Positions 28,965 to 36,807 of a stretch of DNA of 64,000 nt are shown one piece after another. A program made the translations under genes and the position numbers. This DNA is from a virus: positions 43,846-107,845 of IMG/VR virus record IMGVR_UViG_3300044949_001956; one strand, 5' to 3'. Within the stretch, counting starts at the first letter, position 1. Every line of letters begins with the position of its first letter. The notes under the pieces were generated by a model. It had not been told where the DNA came from. It made no database searches and saw only the letters and a program-made list of their open reading frames with translations.

Positions 28965-29425
28965 GTCCTCAGATAGGTGTGGATCTTTCTGATCTGATCA
29001 AGACGAACCTCAAAGTCGTTGAGCTGTCTTGTCTTACCAGATGGATGGTACAACTTTAGATGGGGAAAGTCAACCACTTGTAAAGCTTTGCTCACAAAGC
29101 CGCCAAGTGCAATCACCTTCTTCTTGTAGAAGGGAAGAAGTCTCTTCCTGAGAGAGGTGAGATCCACCAGCTTCAAGTCTGGCGGTGCATTGACCTCGTG
29201 GGGTATGACGTTCTGGAAGTCGAACTCATAGCACCGTGCCGCATGCATCCAGTCGATGACTGTCTGGACGGTGTCCTGCTTGTTGTACTTGCTGCTTCGC
29301 TCCTCCACCGTCTTAGTGGAGGGACAGAAGCCGACCACGATCACGCCGTCACTGAAAGCGTGTCGTGGGTCGATCATCTTCATGTACGCTACAGAAGCCT
29401 CTCGAGTATAAAGAGACTCGTGCAC
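28961..29425 (-). CDS. Uracil-DNA glycosylase-like fold protein (tentative)
   Basis: 154 residues. VIVVGFCPSTKTVEERSS, NVIPHEVNAPPDLK, VIALGGFVSKALQVV and LYHPSGKTRQLND follow the order of UDG-superfamily motifs (GxxP, N-P region, ALG-strand, HPS loop). Residue identities differ from classical UDG, so substrate may differ. In a phage it could remove damaged or host-type bases. By-eye assignment only. Confidence 0.5.
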   Translation of the reverse strand: MHESLYTREASVAYMKMIDPRHAFSDGVIVVGFCPSTKTVEERSSKYNKQDTVQTVIDWMHAARCYEFDFQNVIPHEVNAPPDLKLVDLTSLRKRLLPFYKKKVIALGGFVSKALQVVDFPHLKLYHPSGKTRQLNDFEVRLDQIRKIHTYLRT

Positions 29426-29436
29426 GGTAGTTCTCC

Positions 29437-29811
29437 TTAGCTGAAAACGGCGCCCTTGGTATCGGGAGGCGTCCAGCCCTCGGGTTTCAGGATCTTTCCG
29501 TCCTCACGGCTGATCGGCTTACCGTCAACTAGCTTTGCCATGTTGGACCGGTGGACCTCAGCAAACACTCGATCAAGTGGAATGCCGTAGGAGACCGCCG
29601 TGCCGCACGCAATGTAGATGATGTCGGCAAGTGCATCAGCAATCTCTACGATGTCGTTCTCCCACTCCGCGTCGAGGTACTCATTAACCTCTTCACGCAG
29701 CAGATTTACCCTGAGAGTACGTTCCTCAATGGGAGGCAACTCAGGCTTTGTGCCCACGTTGAGACCGAAGGCGACCTGGAAGTCCTTGACGTCGTTGTAC
29801 ATATCAGTCAT
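29437..29811 (-). CDS. MazG-like/PRA-PH family pyrophosphohydrolase
   Basis: 124 residues from MTDMYNDVKDFQVAFGLNVG. The all-alpha NTP-PPase motif is LREEVNEYLDAEWENDIVEI then ADALADIIYIACGTA (EExxE...ExxD), and the tail HRSNMAKLVDGKPISREDGK with KPEGWTPPD is standard for phage members. Such enzymes hydrolyse NTPs or dNTPs and, as MazG, are proposed to alter (p)ppGpp in cyanophage-infected cells. Start chosen inside the upstream gene end because MTDMY is the family N-terminus. Confidence 0.88.
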   Translation of the reverse strand: MTDMYNDVKDFQVAFGLNVGTKPELPPIEERTLRVNLLREEVNEYLDAEWENDIVEIADALADIIYIACGTAVSYGIPLDRVFAEVHRSNMAKLVDGKPISREDGKILKPEGWTPPDTKGAVFS

Positions 29812-30022
29812 TGAGAATGTTCCCACGCACCAGGCAGATTCCCGAGTTGTTGTTTGGGATCCAAGTGCCACCTGCATCGATACACTTATTCATCGAAGCA
29901 TAGTAATGTCGGTTGCCATTCATGGTGCCGATCGTAACGCCGATAATCAGAATCGACATAATGATTGTACCGCAGATAAAGAACAGGACTTCTGTCCCGT
30001 GTTCCCGTAAAAGTTCCTTCAT
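29804..30022 (-). CDS. Single-helix membrane protein, 72 aa
   Basis: MKELLREHGTEVLFFICGTI leads into one transmembrane helix (residues 12-34), then a soluble tail with two Cys (CIDAGGTWIPNNNSGICL) that may form a disulfide outside the cytoplasm. Overlaps the MazG-like gene. Not recognised. Confidence 0.65.
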   Translation of the reverse strand: MKELLREHGTEVLFFICGTIIMSILIIGVTIGTMNGNRHYYASMNKCIDAGGTWIPNNNSGICLVRGNILND

Positions 30023-30023
30023 A

Positions 30024-30560
30024 TCACATGATCCATTCAGGGGGTTGACGATTGGTCCAACTGTGCATCCGAGCCTTGCCTACCTTGTAGTAGTTTCGGT
30101 AGTTGGTCACCGGATCCTCACTGATGATGTACTGCTTGTCCATAGCGCAGGGCATCTCAGTCATGTCGTAGTCCCTCAGATTCTGGGGAGGGGACTGTAG
30201 GCAATAAGCAAGGTCAAAGCACTTATGTACCTTGCCGCCGTAGCGGTGAGAGTACTCGTCGTTGAGTGCATAGAAGTGCTCCACTAGCCAGAGGTAGTTC
30301 TCTACAGAAGTTCGGGTCCAGACCGCGGACGGATGGTTCATGTGCGTCGCTTGATACACGATGCTGTCACGGCCGTCGTCGAGAATGAACCGCTTGGCAT
30401 TCCGTCCAGTCTTGGTCTTACCGAGAGTCATGCGGCCGTCAAGCATCCGATGGGCGGTCGACAAGAGCTGTGCAGTTTCCAAAATCATTTTTACTACATG
30501 ACGGTCGACCATCCACTGTGCAGCTTGGCGAGGACAGCGGTCAATATAGAAAATGTTAAT
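30024..30560 (-). CDS. Conserved T4-like marine phage protein; probable ATT start
   Basis: Core sequence NIFYIDRCPRQAAQWMVDRH, VVKMILETAQLLSTAHRM and NHPSAVWTRTSVENYLWLVE is shared with an uncharacterised protein that I recall from T4-like cyanophages, where it begins M-NIF. Here the matching codon is ATT (30558-30560) with AAGGAGA six bases upstream; the next in-frame alternative is TTG at 30590 inside the homing endonuclease gene. About 178 residues. Histidine-rich; function unknown. Confidence 0.75.
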   Translation of the reverse strand: MNIFYIDRCPRQAAQWMVDRHVVKMILETAQLLSTAHRMLDGRMTLGKTKTGRNAKRFILDDGRDSIVYQATHMNHPSAVWTRTSVENYLWLVEHFYALNDEYSHRYGGKVHKCFDLAYCLQSPPQNLRDYDMTEMPCAMDKQYIISEDPVTNYRNYYKVGKARMHSWTNRQPPEWIM

Positions 30561-31269
30561 TTTTTGTCTCCTTTGAGCGACAATTGTCAAAGTGATAGCG
30601 TTTCATCGCAAACGCACCCCCACTTTTACCACAATGTGGACAACTTGTCAACTCTTGTTTGAAGCCTTTCTCTCTTACAGGAGAGTAGGCCTCATTCCAA
30701 CCTTTTGCTTGTCTAAGAAGGCCTTCAGGTGATATTGACTCTCTTGATCTTTTACCATGTTCTTTAAGCTCTTCGGCTGTCATACTAGAAAATCTTTTGG
30801 CTTGAGCTTCACTTTTTAACCTTCTGGAATGCTCACTTTCCTTCATACCTCTTTTGCTTTTGTTTGCAGATTCGGTCAACATCCGTTTTTGTTCCATGGT
30901 CATCCTTGATCTTTGCTCCTTAAGACTATTAGACAGCTTAAGAAGTGTTTCAGGTGAACATTCACGATCCACACAACCTTCTCCACCAGCCGTCATGTTA
31001 TAGCCGAACTCGTACGAGTTTGAATTGTAGTGCCTTATCCACTTTTGCTCTAACTCATAGACATGTTCTGGCGCACATGTTTCCAATAGACTGACATCAA
31101 AGTTTTCCACACCGTGCTTTTTCATTGATTGATACAGACGACGACCTTCAAGATTGGGCCCTCTGCTATTGCGAATGTGTTCCTTAAATCTGGATTCTAT
31201 TGAGTGTTTTGTTATGCCGACATACTTTTTGCTGTTCAGTCGATTTTCTATCAGATAAACAAACGGCAT
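30556..31269 (-). CDS. GIY-YIG homing endonuclease 2
   Basis: 237 residues. VYLIENRLNSKKYVGITKHS is the GIY-YIG core, Arg in SIESRFKEH and Glu in YELEQKWIRHYN; the middle carries NUMOD-type helices (SEAQAKRFSSMTAEELKEHG) and the end a zinc finger (SCPHCGKSGGAFAMKRYHFD then NC). A+T rich relative to flanks. Its TAA stop overlaps the start region of the next gene. Transcription and translation seem controlled by the element at 31266-31305. Confidence 0.93.
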   Translation of the reverse strand: MPFVYLIENRLNSKKYVGITKHSIESRFKEHIRNSRGPNLEGRRLYQSMKKHGVENFDVSLLETCAPEHVYELEQKWIRHYNSNSYEFGYNMTAGGEGCVDRECSPETLLKLSNSLKEQRSRMTMEQKRMLTESANKSKRGMKESEHSRRLKSEAQAKRFSSMTAEELKEHGKRSRESISPEGLLRQAKGWNEAYSPVREKGFKQELTSCPHCGKSGGAFAMKRYHFDNCRSKETKN

Positions 31270-31305
31270 GTGAATCTCCCATACTTGACCACATGCTTAT
31301 TTATC
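31266..31305 (-). promoter_or_regulatory. Late-like promoter and start-codon hairpin before homing endonuclease 2
   Basis: Minus strand GATAAATA (31298-31305), then GCATGTG (31290-31296) paired with CACATGC (31266-31272), which contains the ATG of the endonuclease. Read-through early mRNA would hide the start; a late transcript starting inside would not. Confidence 0.55.
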
Positions 31306-31329
31306 TTTACGACATGCTTGACGGCGTTA

Positions 31330-31443
31330 TTACTTGTCCGCGTGATAGCCGAGATGGAGCAGCCAGACAAGGATGACTCCTATGTGAGCCCAAAAGCCGG
31401 CTTCCAAGATGCTGAGTAAGAGAAATGCAATTAAGAGGGTCAT
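31330..31443 (-). CDS. 37-aa membrane miniprotein
   Basis: Hand-translated: starts MTLLIAFLLLSILEAGFWAH and ends LLHLGYHADK, hydrophobic almost throughout. Its ATG overlaps the deformylase-like stop (TGATG-type), so it is coupled to it. Function unknown. Confidence 0.55.
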   Translation of the reverse strand: MTLLIAFLLLSILEAGFWAHIGVILVWLLHLGYHADK

Positions 31444-31916
31444 CGCTTCCACTTCCTGAATGCTTGAGCTCGATGGATCGGGTTGGCCTTCGAGTAGAAG
31501 TGCTCGCCGTTTAGGAAGTCCATGCAGTGCTGGAAAGTCCTAGCGGTTAGACCCGTGAAGGTCTCCGTCCTGGTCTGCCCGTTCGGCGTAGAGAAGCGGA
31601 CCTTGACGTGCTGAGGGCGCTTGATCTTTACAAGCAGACCTGGATACGACATGGAGGTTTCCTCCAGCCTTATCTGCTCCTCGCTGGGCATCACGATCCT
31701 AGGATTGAAGCAGACAAAGTTCTCGGGTGCTCCACGCATTGCAAACACGCGAAGATTGATCCCAACCTGAGGTGCAGCAAGGCATACGCCGTTGTAGTCG
31801 TACATCGTCTTGACCAGTCTCTGAGCTAGATCAAGTGGGTCAAGCGGAGAGGATTGAAAGTTGAACTGTTCACAGATTGCCAGCTTCGCTAATTGACCTG
31901 GCCCTAGTATCGGCAT
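31440..31916 (-). CDS. Degenerate peptide deformylase-like protein
   Basis: 158 residues from MPILGPGQLAK, with GGAG six bases upstream. Motif I is preserved (GVCLAAPQVGIN), but motif II, normally EGCLS, reads ETSMS, and motif III, normally HExDH, reads HCMDF in TFQHCMDFLNGEHFY. The Cys ligand, the catalytic Glu and the second His are thus missing, so it is unlikely to bind iron or deformylate. Deformylases are auxiliary genes in cyanophages; this one may be inactive or repurposed, for instance for ribosome or peptide binding. Confidence 0.85.
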   Translation of the reverse strand: MPILGPGQLAKLAICEQFNFQSSPLDPLDLAQRLVKTMYDYNGVCLAAPQVGINLRVFAMRGAPENFVCFNPRIVMPSEEQIRLEETSMSYPGLLVKIKRPQHVKVRFSTPNGQTRTETFTGLTARTFQHCMDFLNGEHFYSKANPIHRAQAFRKWKR

Positions 31917-31929
31917 GTTGTTCTCCATT

Positions 31930-33645
31930 CTATTGAACCTCTTCAAGTCTGCTGAAGTTCTTGTGCTTCACGAACCGGATGGTGTTGGTGAACTTGTCGT
32001 GTAGATTATCCCTGTGAGAGATGATGAACACGTTGGACTCCCTGCTGAGTGCTTGCAGGATCTTCAGTAGATCATCTGCGGCATTACCGTCAAGGCTCGA
32101 GTCGAACACCTCGTCGAGGATGAGCAGGTTGGTGTTCAACGAGTTCCTGAGCTTGGCGACTGCCCTCCACGTGAACAGGATCGCCAGGTCGATCTTCTGC
32201 TTCTCGCCCTCGCTGAAGGACGCGTAGGAGAACTCGTCACGGTGCCTGGACTTGATGGTCTCGTTGAACTGCTCGTCCAGGTGGAACTCCACGAACAGGT
32301 CAAACTCGCTCAAGTACTTATTGATGAGCTTGTTGATGATCGGCACGTACTGGTTGACGATCTTGGTCTTGATGCCGCCGTCCTTGAGCATTGCTGCAGC
32401 CGCGGCAAGCACCTGACGGTCATCCTGGAGCTCATTGTAGAGGCTGGTCAATCCATTGAGTTGAGTCTCCAGGTCTGCAACCTTGACGTCGCTAGTCTCA
32501 TCCTTGTCACGCTGGGCATCCTCGATCTCTTTCTGGATGGACTTGATCTGGTCCTCGTACATCCGTGCACGTAGAGTCTCGTGTGATATCTGAGTGATGA
32601 TCTCGTCGTACTTCTTGTCTAGAGCCAGGAGCTCGTTGAGTTCGGCGTGCAGTTGCTCGTGTTTCTCCGCCAGCTTCTGCAGACCGGCTTCAATCTCCTT
32701 GGTCTCCGTCTCCCGCTGAGAGACTATCTGACAGCTGAATTCTCGGTCGATGTTCTGTCGGCAAGTCGGACAGCTGTCGTGGTCAGTGAAGAACTTGATG
32801 TCCTTGACGAGCATGGAGGTCTTTGCCTCCATCTGTGCCCGGAGGGCTCGCATCTTCTCAAGCTTTAATTTCAGAGCAGTCGACTGCCCTGCATCGGTGT
32901 TCAGGTCATCCGCTTGCTTCCTGAGAGTCTGCTTTGCGTTCAGGATCTCAGCGACCTTGGACTCTAGACTCTCCAGGGTCACCGTCTTTTCCCTGATGAA
33001 CTGCTCGCTCTTGGACCGAACCTCGTTGAGGTGAGCCTTGAGCATCTTGATCTTTTCAGACACCAGCTTCTGGTCAGTCGAGTTCTGGAAGATCTGGTCC
33101 TGGTTCTCCTGCACACGGGACTTCAGCAGCGTGTTCATGACCGTAAAGACCTGCAGGTCTAGCAGGTCCTCGATGATCGAGCGCCTCTGTCCCGCCGGCA
33201 ACTGCATGAACGGAACAAAGGATGCGGACCCAAGCACCACTACCTGACAGAAGGACTTGTAGTTAGTCTTTAGGATCTTTCGCTCCAGGAGCTCCTGGTA
33301 GTCCCTCATCTCTGCTTCTTGGTTAAGCAGTACGTCGTTGCAGAAGACCTCAAACACGTTCGGCTTGAGGCCTCGGCGGATCATGTAGTGGTTCCTGCCG
33401 ATCATGAACTCCAGCTCGACCAGTGCGTCACGGTTGGTGATGCTGTTGATTAGCTGGGGCTTGTTGATGTTACGGAAGGGCTTGCCGAAGAGGGCAAACG
33501 TCAGGGCGTCAAGGATCGTTGACTTGCCGGCGCCGTTCTCGCCCACGATCAGGGTCGTGCCCTGAGTCGACAAGTCTAGCTCAGTGAACGCGTTTCCGGT
33601 GGAGAGTAGGTTCTTCCACCTGATCTTGCCAAATGCAATTCCCAT
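31930..33645 (-). CDS. 46: Recombination nuclease subunit gp46 (Rad50/SbcC-like)
   Basis: 571 residues, T4 length 560. Walker A GENGAGKST (35-43), long coiled coil with zinc hook CPTC near 293-296, ABC signature FSEGEKQKIDLA near 480 and Walker B NLLILDEVFDSS near 510. With gp47 it resects DNA ends for recombination-dependent replication and degrades host DNA. Start overlaps the gp47 stop by one base. Complete. Confidence 0.97.
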   Translation of the reverse strand: MGIAFGKIRWKNLLSTGNAFTELDLSTQGTTLIVGENGAGKSTILDALTFALFGKPFRNINKPQLINSITNRDALVELEFMIGRNHYMIRRGLKPNVFEVFCNDVLLNQEAEMRDYQELLERKILKTNYKSFCQVVVLGSASFVPFMQLPAGQRRSIIEDLLDLQVFTVMNTLLKSRVQENQDQIFQNSTDQKLVSEKIKMLKAHLNEVRSKSEQFIREKTVTLESLESKVAEILNAKQTLRKQADDLNTDAGQSTALKLKLEKMRALRAQMEAKTSMLVKDIKFFTDHDSCPTCRQNIDREFSCQIVSQRETETKEIEAGLQKLAEKHEQLHAELNELLALDKKYDEIITQISHETLRARMYEDQIKSIQKEIEDAQRDKDETSDVKVADLETQLNGLTSLYNELQDDRQVLAAAAAMLKDGGIKTKIVNQYVPIINKLINKYLSEFDLFVEFHLDEQFNETIKSRHRDEFSYASFSEGEKQKIDLAILFTWRAVAKLRNSLNTNLLILDEVFDSSLDGNAADDLLKILQALSRESNVFIISHRDNLHDKFTNTIRFVKHKNFSRLEEVQ

Positions 33646-34718
33646 TATGTCTCTACCGTGATTGCCTGACCGTATAGGTCCACAATCAGTCTTTCAAGTT
33701 TAGCGTGGTTCAGGTTCGGTGCCTGTATTTGATTTAGGTGCTTCTTGAACACGTCGAGCGTGGACTCCGCCTCGTTGACGATGTCCTCGTCGTTCTCTAG
33801 ATTCAAGTTCAGGTGATCCTCTACGATCTGCATGCCCAGAGGACCCGCCTTGTCGAGTCGCTCACACACCATGTCAAACCAGTAGGGATTGGTCTTTTCC
33901 TGCACGATGAGCTTGATGTACTTGCCCGAGCACTCACCGAAGTTCATGCCGAGTACTTCCTCCAGAGTCTTGCCCTTGTCGCTGTACCACACCTTCTTGA
34001 ACATGGTATGCGGGTTGGGGATGAACTCTAGTTCTTGCGTCTTGAGATCAAAGATATGAAAGCCACGGGGATCGCCATGATCAGACCAAGTAAACTCGCC
34101 ATGAGAACCAACGTAAGTGATGCTGCCATCACTAGACTTATGATGAAAATGGCCAGAGAAAGTAGCAGCAAACCTATCAAACAGGCTGCGGCTCTCTCCA
34201 TGAGTTGACACACTGCCCCTGTACATCTCGAAGCCGCTGATTTCAAGGTGTCCCATGCAGACATTGGCTTTGCTCTCCTTCAGTAGAGTCAGACTCTTGG
34301 CTCGATTGTCGTCACAGATCCACGGGATGAACAGGACCTGGTACCCACAGAGATCGACCTCTTCAGGTCCGATGTAGCACTCGATGTTGGGATAGTTGAC
34401 GCCCAAGAGCTCAGTCAGGGCGTTGACCTGGTTCGTGTTCTTGTAATAGCAGTCGTGGTTGCCAGCAATGACGTGCATCTGATAGTTCTTGCGCCGCAGG
34501 ACGTTTAGAAAGTCCTTGCGTAGTCGACCTGCAGTCAGATAGCTGATATGTTTTCGGCGGTCGACAAGGTCTCCTAGGTGCACGATGTCACTGATTCCTC
34601 GGTCATGCAGAGTCGGGAAGAACACGTCATCAAGGAACCGCTTGGTCATGTCCATGAAGGGAACGCTGTCGCCGCGGACACCCCAGTGGGTGTCGGCTAT
34701 AATAGCTACTTTAGTCAA
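33645..34718 (-). CDS. 47: Recombination nuclease gp47 (Mre11/SbcD-like)
   Basis: 357 residues. Metallophosphoesterase motifs ADTHWG (8-13), HLGDLVDRR (47-55), GNHDC (86-90) and FSGHFHHK (about 173-180). Forms the MR-type complex with gp46. The stretch covering the last motif (nucleotides 34030-34225) uses T-ending codons strikingly more than the rest of the gene and coincides with an open overlapping frame (34028-34264). Confidence 0.97.
   Translation of the reverse strand: MTKVAIIADTHWGVRGDSVPFMDMTKRFLDDVFFPTLHDRGISDIVHLGDLVDRRKHISYLTAGRLRKDFLNVLRRKNYQMHVIAGNHDCYYKNTNQVNALTELLGVNYPNIECYIGPEEVDLCGYQVLFIPWICDDNRAKSLTLLKESKANVCMGHLEISGFEMYRGSVSTHGESRSLFDRFAATFSGHFHHKSSDGSITYVGSHGEFTWSDHGDPRGFHIFDLKTQELEFIPNPHTMFKKVWYSDKGKTLEEVLGMNFGECSGKYIKLIVQEKTNPYWFDMVCERLDKAGPLGMQIVEDHLNLNLENDEDIVNEAESTLDVFKKHLNQIQAPNLNHAKLERLIVDLYGQAITVET
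34028..34264 (-). CDS. Candidate overprinted membrane protein inside gp47
   Basis: Alternative frame within gp47, 78 residues, starting MSAWDTLKSAASRCTG with GGAGAG eight bases before the ATG. Residues 28-72 form two hydrophobic helices (ACLIGLLLLSLAIFIISLVM and LVLMASLLGLIMAIPVAF) and the end is basic (SRRKN). The same-strand overlap falls exactly on the block of gp47 with unusual codons. Could still be chance, since T in gp47 third positions automatically gives hydrophobic residues in this frame. Confidence 0.4.
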   Translation of the reverse strand: MSAWDTLKSAASRCTGAVCQLMERAAACLIGLLLLSLAIFIISLVMAASLTLVLMASLLGLIMAIPVAFISLISRRKN

Positions 34719-34722
34719 TGCT

Positions 34723-35241
34723 CTACTCCAGAAACTTCTCTACTCCGGAGACTTTATCCTGCTTTTTGTTCTTTGTCAACTTACTTTCGAAGCTATGGAT
34801 GATCTCGTTGGACAGGTCGTTGTTCTTGATCTGAAATGATGCGCCCGTGTCACCGTACTGCATGTCGTCCATCTCACCTGACAGGTAGGTGTGCTGGATG
34901 TTCTTGTGCTTCACGTACTGTTCTCGCTTTTCACTGCTGATTCGGCGAATGAAGGCGTTCCATGCAATCTGGGTGAAGTAGGCAAACGGGTTGTTGGTCC
35001 TGGCGGGATCAAACAGGTGCACAGCCTTGATGCAGTTTTCGATGCCGTCGGACACCATCTCATCCCGGAATGAATAGCCGACAAAGTTGGGCTTGGTCGA
35101 GAGTCGCTCACAGATCTTGAAGATGCACACGCCTAGGTACTCTGGGATCCTGGCGTTGGGGTCCTCCTTGAGCTTCTCCCTGTAAGCAACAATGGCTTCA
35201 TAGAAATCTCGGTTGTTGACATAGTGTCGCTTTGCTGCCAT
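34723..35241 (-). CDS. 55: Late transcription sigma factor gp55
   Basis: 172 residues. Minimal sigma70-family protein; the region-2-like segment FRDEMVSDGIENCIKAVHLF with NNPFAYFTQIAWNAFIRRI is diagnostic. Directs host RNA polymerase to TATAAATA late promoters with the gp45 clamp as activator. Several such promoters are visible before the head and tail genes of this window. Confidence 0.95.
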   Translation of the reverse strand: MAAKRHYVNNRDFYEAIVAYREKLKEDPNARIPEYLGVCIFKICERLSTKPNFVGYSFRDEMVSDGIENCIKAVHLFDPARTNNPFAYFTQIAWNAFIRRISSEKREQYVKHKNIQHTYLSGEMDDMQYGDTGASFQIKNNDLSNEIIHSFESKLTKNKKQDKVSGVEKFLE

Positions 35242-35247
35242 TTTCAG

Positions 35248-35275
35248 TTGACCCGTCCGTGTTGTGTGGTATAAT
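35248..35275 (+). promoter_or_regulatory. Plus-strand consensus-like promoter in the gp55-uvsW gap
   Basis: TTGACC, 16 bases, TATAAT on the plus strand although all neighbouring genes are on the minus strand. Downstream, ACACCAAAACTGATTTGGTGT (35321-35342) forms a hairpin; the transcript would be a short RNA or antisense to uvsW. Confidence 0.5.
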
Positions 35276-35349
35276 AGAGCTGTGGTGATGAGGAAATATC
35301 AACACCTTACTTAAGTAATATACACCAAAACTGATTTGGTGTAAAACTA

Positions 35350-36792
35350 TTAAGTTAGGTCTATGTTGTAGAGCTTGTACTTGAACTTCTCACTGCTGTA
35401 GATCTTGATGCGCTCGATGAAGTGCAGCAGGGTGTAGTTCTTCTTGGTCTTCCATGAGAGGTTGTCCGCTATGTCATACAGCGTGGCGCTAGTCTTTTGC
35501 TCCGTGGTGCGGAGACCTCGACCGATGGACTGCAGGTTCCGCACCCGGGACTTTGATGGACTGGCGAACACGACGTTGGAGAGGCTCTTGATGTTGATGC
35601 CAGTCGACGAGGTGCCGTAGCTGGCGACTATGATGGCGTTCTGTTCAGTCTCGATGATCTGCCGGATCTCTTCTCGTCTCTCACCGTCGACCGCACCAGA
35701 GATGAAGAACACCTTGCGGTCAACCGCATCCTTGGATATCATGTCGAACAGCACCTTGCCGTGCTTCTCCACGTACTGAAAGAGCAGCAGGGTATTGCCC
35801 TCGAGCGACAGAACCAGGTTCTTGATGAACTTGTTCCTCTGCTCACTTCGGGCAAGGAAGTCCATCTCGTCTTGGTACTCGGCCTTGCACATGACCTTTC
35901 TGACTTCATCTGGGTGCTTGAGTACCAGAGCCTTGATCATGAGCTCCGCTAGGTGCTTTTGATCCATGAGCTCTGCGGTGCTGGTCACCTTGCGGACGGG
36001 ACCGAACAGTCCCTCCAGCACCAACTTGTTGGTCTGCATTCCGTCCAGGGTGCCAGTGAACCCAAACTTGTACTTGCAGCCATCAGTTGCAGCCATGATA
36101 GAGGTGAGGGACTTTGCCTTGAACAGGTGAGCCTCGTCGCCTATCACCATACCGAACTGCTGGAACCACTTCTTGGGGAGCTTGTAGATGGACTGCCAGG
36201 TAGAGATGACGAACGGCTTGTCTGAGTCCTTCTCCTCACCAGACATGATCTTGTGGATCAGTCCCTTCGGCATGCCGTAGTCCTCGAAGTCAGATGCCAT
36301 CTGGTGCACGAGAGACGTGGTGGGTACGATGATCAGAGTCTTCTGTCTGTAGTAGCATGACAGCAGGTAGATGATGAGTGACTTGCCGGAGCCAGTCGGG
36401 GAGAGCAGTAGAGCTCTTCTCTTTCTGACGCCATGGACAAAGGCGTCTAGCTGGTAGTCCCTGGGTGCATGCTTTGGAGCAAGCTTCTGCACAAACTCGT
36501 TGGCCTCCTTGAGGGAGAACTCCTCGTCGCCCGGAAGGTCATCAACATCGAGCTCGTACTCCCTGCTCTTGCAGAAGCTGCCTAGCTGTTCAGTCAGTCC
36601 GCAGTACAGGAGTCGAGTGAGGGGATTGAACAGCCTTATCTTGCCGTCCCAGACTCTATTCCTGTACTGCGGTGAGAACTTGGCGCCCGGCACGTCAAAC
36701 GTAAAGTGCTCTGCTATCTCCATAGCCGTACTGGGGTCACACTCTATTCGGTTGTGTACCTCGTTGTACTTCCTTACCGTAACTGTTTCCAT
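35350..36792 (-). CDS. uvsW: UvsW helicase
   Basis: 480 residues, superfamily 2 helicase. Walker A SPTGSGKSL (about 131-139), DEAH box GDEAHLF near 217, motif VI SIGRGLRTTEQKTS. Unwinds R-loops and branched DNA and switches origin replication to recombination mode in T4. Normal length. Confidence 0.95.
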   Translation of the reverse strand: METVTVRKYNEVHNRIECDPSTAMEIAEHFTFDVPGAKFSPQYRNRVWDGKIRLFNPLTRLLYCGLTEQLGSFCKSREYELDVDDLPGDEEFSLKEANEFVQKLAPKHAPRDYQLDAFVHGVRKRRALLLSPTGSGKSLIIYLLSCYYRQKTLIIVPTTSLVHQMASDFEDYGMPKGLIHKIMSGEEKDSDKPFVISTWQSIYKLPKKWFQQFGMVIGDEAHLFKAKSLTSIMAATDGCKYKFGFTGTLDGMQTNKLVLEGLFGPVRKVTSTAELMDQKHLAELMIKALVLKHPDEVRKVMCKAEYQDEMDFLARSEQRNKFIKNLVLSLEGNTLLLFQYVEKHGKVLFDMISKDAVDRKVFFISGAVDGERREEIRQIIETEQNAIIVASYGTSSTGINIKSLSNVVFASPSKSRVRNLQSIGRGLRTTEQKTSATLYDIADNLSWKTKKNYTLLHFIERIKIYSSEKFKYKLYNIDLT

Positions 36793-36807
36793 CTAGCTGC
36801 CTTCTTA

